Origin: Gaiellasilicea sp963784895
GTDB lineage: Bacteria; Actinomycetota; Thermoleophilia; Gaiellales; Gaiellaceae
Direction of reading: 5' to 3'
Assembly (NCBI GenBank): GCA_963784895.1
Contig: CAWATM010000011.1
Span: 124,001 to 188,000 of the forward strand
Length of the DNA: 64,000 nucleotides
The notes beneath the pieces are model-generated. The model was not told the DNA's origin. It worked only from the letters and a program-made list of their open reading frames with translations, and ran no database searches. This document shows positions 61,410-64,000 of this stretch, piece after piece (the stretch's first letter is position 1; each line of letters starts with the position of its first letter). A program made the position numbers and the translations under genes.

Positions 61410-62041
61410 TCGAAGCCTGGAAGCGCGTGCTCGTGCTCGCGCCGCACACGGACGACGGCGAGTTCGGCTGTGGCGGCACGATGGCGCGGCTCGTCGAGGC
61501 CGGGGTCGAGGTGCACTACCACGCCTTCTCGATCGCGACGCGCTCGCTGCCGGAGGGGTTCGCGCCCGACACGCTCGCCCGCGAAGTGCGGGAGGCAACC
61601 GCCGAGCTCGGGATCGCCGACGAGCGGCTGCGGGTGCACGACTTCGACGTCCGCACCTTCCCCGACCGGCGGCAGGACATCCTCGAGCTGCTCGTCGCGC
61701 TCTGGGAGGAGCTGCGACCGGACGCCGTCTTTCAGCCCTCGCACCACGACGTGCACCAGGACCACCAGACGATCGCCCAGGAGGGTCTGCGCGCGTTCAA
61801 GCGGACGACCGTGCTCGGCTACGAGATTCCCTGGAACAACTTCGACTTCTCCTACGGCGCCTACGTCGCGCTCGAGCAGCGGCACCTGGAGCGAAAGCTC
61901 GCGGCCCTCGAGCGCTACGCGTCGCAGCAGCACCGCCGCTACGCGAACCCGGAGTACGTCTGGAACCTCGCGCGCGTGCACGGGATCAACGTCAACCGCG
62001 AGTACGCGGAGTGCTTCCAGGTCTACAGGATCGTCGCCTAG
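61406..62041 (+). CDS. PIG-L family deacetylase
   Basis: 211 residues from GTG 61406, overlapping the ligase stop. The metal-binding motif is APHTDDGEFGCGGTMARLVE (usually P-H-P-D-D) and the second histidine pair is in QPSHHDVHQDHQTIAQEGL. The threonine in HTDD replaces the usual proline. Family members deacetylate GlcNAc-containing lipids, mycothiol precursors or bacillithiol precursors; the preceding ligase suggests cell-surface glycan. Confidence 0.88.
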   Translation: MIEAWKRVLVLAPHTDDGEFGCGGTMARLVEAGVEVHYHAFSIATRSLPEGFAPDTLAREVREATAELGIADERLRVHDFDVRTFPDRRQDILELLVALWEELRPDAVFQPSHHDVHQDHQTIAQEGLRAFKRTTVLGYEIPWNNFDFSYGAYVALEQRHLERKLAALERYASQQHRRYANPEYVWNLARVHGINVNREYAECFQVYRIVA

Positions 62042-62069
62042 ACCGTCCGCGTCCGCCCGCCTGAGCCGA

Positions 62070-62576
62070 TCAGCCGCCGTCGGTCTCGAGCCGCTCGATC
62101 CTCGCGCTGCCGTCGTCGTCGAGGTCGACGACGACGTAGAGCTGACCGCCGGCGATCGAGCTCTCGATCTCCTCGGCCCGCTCGGCGCTCGCGTAGTACG
62201 TCTCGATCCCGTACTCGATCGCGACCGACTCGCCGCCACGGGCATCGTGGCGGGCGCGACCGCAGATCGACTTCCCCTCGGTCGGCGGCTGGTCGTAGGC
62301 GTAGCGAGCTCCGTAGACGCCGGGAGCCGACTGGAAGAGGTCGGCGCAGACCCGCTGGCCGCGCCGCACCTCGTAGATCACCTGCAGCCGCGAGATGTCG
62401 TAGCTGAGGACGACGTAGTTGCCGCGGAAGACGTCGAGCGGGTCGACCGGCTGGGCCTTCAGCTTGATCTCGTCGCCGAAGGCGAGGTCGGCTTCGGCCA
62501 GGCCGGCCAGGCCGAGCGGCACGGCCAGCTGGACACAGACGACCGCGAGGAGTGCGAGCTTGCGTCGCCCGCTCAC
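62070..62576 (-). CDS. GDYXXLXY-motif membrane-anchored protein
   Basis: 168 residues from GTG 62576, overlapping the DUF2157 stop by four bases. It has an N-terminal helix (RKLALLAVVCVQLAVPLGLA), then VDPLDVFRGNYVVLSYDISR, a variant of the GDYXXLXY signature with N for D, and ends in VVVDLDDDGSARIERL. These proteins accompany DUF2157 membrane proteins; function unknown. Confidence 0.8.
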   Translation of the reverse strand: MSGRRKLALLAVVCVQLAVPLGLAGLAEADLAFGDEIKLKAQPVDPLDVFRGNYVVLSYDISRLQVIYEVRRGQRVCADLFQSAPGVYGARYAYDQPPTEGKSICGRARHDARGGESVAIEYGIETYYASAERAEEIESSIAGGQLYVVVDLDDDGSARIERLETDGG

Positions 62577-63769
62577 GGCTCGGCCATCCGCTCCAGCAAC
62601 CGCTTGCGCTGCCGTTCGAGCACGTAGGCGATTCCGAGCACGAGCAGCCCTGCGCCGATCATCCCGACCGAACGCGGCAGCGCCGACCAGAAGACGTCGA
62701 AATAGCGGGCCACGAGATCGACGGCGACGAAGGCGACGCCCATGTTCACGAGCCACGTCTCGTCGCTCAGGAAGCCGGCGTAGATGATCCCGAGCGCCAC
62801 CGCCGCGAAGAGGATGTTGAAGACCACCGCCCAGGCATCCCCGTTGCCACCGGCAAGCGCGGCGACCAGCGTTGCCCCGACCACAGCGACGAGCAGGCCC
62901 GCTTCGTAGCGACCGCTCGGGCGCCGCGAGACCGCGAGCGCCACCGCCCCTGCGAGCGCAAGCGCCGCGAGGAGGCCGAGCGCCGTTTGCACGGAGCCGC
63001 TCACCTCGTCGCCGGCGTTCCCGAGCTCGTCCGCCGCGTCGGCGAACGTGAAGACGAAGAGCCCCGCGGCGGCGACGGGCAGGCCGACGCCGCGGCCCGC
63101 CTCGGGAAAGCCGCTCGAGGCGAACCAGTGCTCGTGGATCCGTGCCTGCGCGAAGGTCGCGAGGCCGTAGAGCGCGCCGCCGTAGCAGACGGCGACAACC
63201 GGGAACGCACCCCAGGTGTTGCTGCCCGCGTCCTCGAGCGCAAGCCCGAACTCGAACCCGACCCAGCTCGTGAAGATGAGGACGGCGGTGGCTGCGATCG
63301 CGCGCGACCGGACGACGAGCGCGGTCGCGATCGCGCCACCGGCCCAGAGCAGGAGCCCGAGCGGGTCGTGTGCCTCGACGTTGTACATCTGGCCGACGAG
63401 GAAGATCGAGGCTCCGAAGAGGAGCACTCCCAGCAGGTAGAGCGCCTCGCCCAGGCGCGGCCGGCTGCCGGTTCGGTCGCGCAGCTGGAATCCCGCCGCG
63501 TACGAGCCGGCAAGGGCAGCCGTCAGCAGCGCCAGTCGGGCGCCGTGGCTCAGCTCGTCCCAGTTGGCGGCGACGAACCCGATCACGCCGAAGCCGACGG
63601 CGACCGCGCCGATCACGGCGAGCGCGGTCGTCGCGCTGCCGCGCCGCTCCTCCCGTTGATCGGCATAGCGGCTGCGGATCGCCGCCGCCTGTTCCGCCGA
63701 GACGATCCCCTCGGCCACCCAGGCCTCGCTCTCGCGGCTCAGCTGCCCGGCGAAGGAGCGCTCGGCCAC
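62573..63769 (-). CDS. DUF2157 family polytopic membrane protein
   Basis: 398 residues; the N-terminal soluble segment AERSFAGQLSRESEAWVAEG-IVSAEQAAAIRSRYAD is the typical DUF2157 helical part, followed by about ten hydrophobic helices (ALAVIGAVAVGFGVIGFVAA, LGEALYLLGVLLFGASIFLV and others). Co-transcribed with the GDYXXLXY protein, the usual pair. Role unknown. Confidence 0.85.
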   Translation of the reverse strand: MAERSFAGQLSRESEAWVAEGIVSAEQAAAIRSRYADQREERRGSATTALAVIGAVAVGFGVIGFVAANWDELSHGARLALLTAALAGSYAAGFQLRDRTGSRPRLGEALYLLGVLLFGASIFLVGQMYNVEAHDPLGLLLWAGGAIATALVVRSRAIAATAVLIFTSWVGFEFGLALEDAGSNTWGAFPVVAVCYGGALYGLATFAQARIHEHWFASSGFPEAGRGVGLPVAAAGLFVFTFADAADELGNAGDEVSGSVQTALGLLAALALAGAVALAVSRRPSGRYEAGLLVAVVGATLVAALAGGNGDAWAVVFNILFAAVALGIIYAGFLSDETWLVNMGVAFVAVDLVARYFDVFWSALPRSVGMIGAGLLVLGIAYVLERQRKRLLERMAEP

Positions 63770-63772
63770 GAC

Positions 63773-64000
63773 CTACTCGGCGGTGGGCGTTTGGGGCAGA
63801 GCGCGGTAGGTCACGTACACGAGCGGTGTCGCCGGATCGCGCAACCCGTCGGGCTTCTGGCGTGCGCGCAGCCAGCGGACGACGACCTCGGAGAGCTCGT
63901 CCACCTCCTCCTGGGTCGCGTACACGGTCCAGCCGCCGATGAAGGCGGTCTCGCGCCAGGAGTCGCTGTGCTCGCCCTCGCGGCGCTGGTGGACGTAGCG
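63773..64000 (-). CDS. C-terminal part of an unidentified protein, 5'-truncated by window edge
   Basis: Seventy-five residues lead to a TAG at 63775-63773. They read WRETAFIGGWTVYATQEEVD, ELSEVVVRWLRARQKPDGLR and PLVYVTYRALPQTPTAE. The tail is reminiscent of winged-helix regulators with a C-terminal effector segment, but this is too little to assign a family. It ends four bases before the DUF2157 start. Confidence 0.5.
   Translation of the reverse strand, partial: RYVHQRREGEHSDSWRETAFIGGWTVYATQEEVDELSEVVVRWLRARQKPDGLRDPATPLVYVTYRALPQTPTAE

Noticed and set aside
1..64000. CRISPR arrays, rRNA and tRNA genes
   Set aside because: No spaced direct-repeat array and no rRNA-like sequence was visible; I did not recognise a tRNA, though a covariance search would be needed to exclude one.

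Overview
The window is very GC-rich DNA with dense gene packing, many GTG starts, frequent 4-base stop/start overlaps and few intergenic gaps. Together with the protein families present, this suggests a high-GC actinobacterium, plausibly a Thermoleophilia-type soil lineage. That placement is inference from gene style; there is no rRNA, and I recognised no tRNA, to anchor it.

Layout. 1-6.7 kb: end of a radical SAM protein, a secreted phosphodiester glycosidase, a DedA membrane protein, a sugar aminotransferase and a FlaA1/CapD-type nucleotide-sugar epimerase/dehydratase. 6.7-12.4 kb: two divergent secreted phosphatase-type genes (PhoX/DUF839 and a 1249-residue phosphodiesterase plus 5'-nucleotidase fusion). 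12.4-15.3 kb: a DUF354 protein, then a LysR regulator coupled to an iron-type dehydrogenase. 15.4-18.9 kb: an operon of fumarate-reductase-like flavoprotein, two-subunit class I fumarase and phosphosulfolactate synthase (ComA). 19.1-24.7 kb: an opposing operon of an SdhB-SdhA fusion, SdhC, SdhD and a two-part UxaA/SuyAB-like lyase, preceded by an IclR regulator. 24.8-35.7 kb: a dipeptide-type ABC transporter operon with creatininase, enolase-superfamily, amidohydrolase and AAC(3)-fold genes, almost all frameshifted. 35.7-43.1 kb: two amidohydrolases and a Gfo/Idh dehydrogenase, divergent from a YeiH-type exporter, LacI regulator, aldehyde dehydrogenase, RidA and a TauE/SafE exporter, then a ComA remnant. 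43.1-54.7 kb: a cyclase/AAA/TPR regulator and assorted housekeeping-type enzymes. 54.9-59 kb: cysH-cysD-cysN and a divergent sulfate-binding lipoprotein. 59-64 kb: a secreted Ig-like protein, an O-antigen-ligase-like protein, a PIG-L deacetylase and DUF2157/GDYXXLXY membrane proteins.

The most interesting part is 15-43 kb. An identical 16-base dyad (ACTTGA-TCGT-TCAAGT) lies immediately before the SdhBA-SdhCD-UxaA operon and, 14.5 kb away, in the short divergent promoter of the Gfo/Idh and YeiH-LacI-aldehyde dehydrogenase operons. It has the central-CG form of LacI-family operators, and a LacI gene sits in the second operon. Two putative sulfur-oxyanion exporters, a SuyAB-like lyase and ComA occur around it, so I propose a LacI-controlled organosulfonate or sugar-acid catabolic regulon that uses an unusual fused SdhBA complex. 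An exact 83-base direct repeat of the comA 3' end brackets 24 kb containing these operons, which suggests an island or duplication. About 25 frameshifts fall in 18.1-35.8 kb and I saw none elsewhere, so that part is either poorly resolved sequence or decaying genes.
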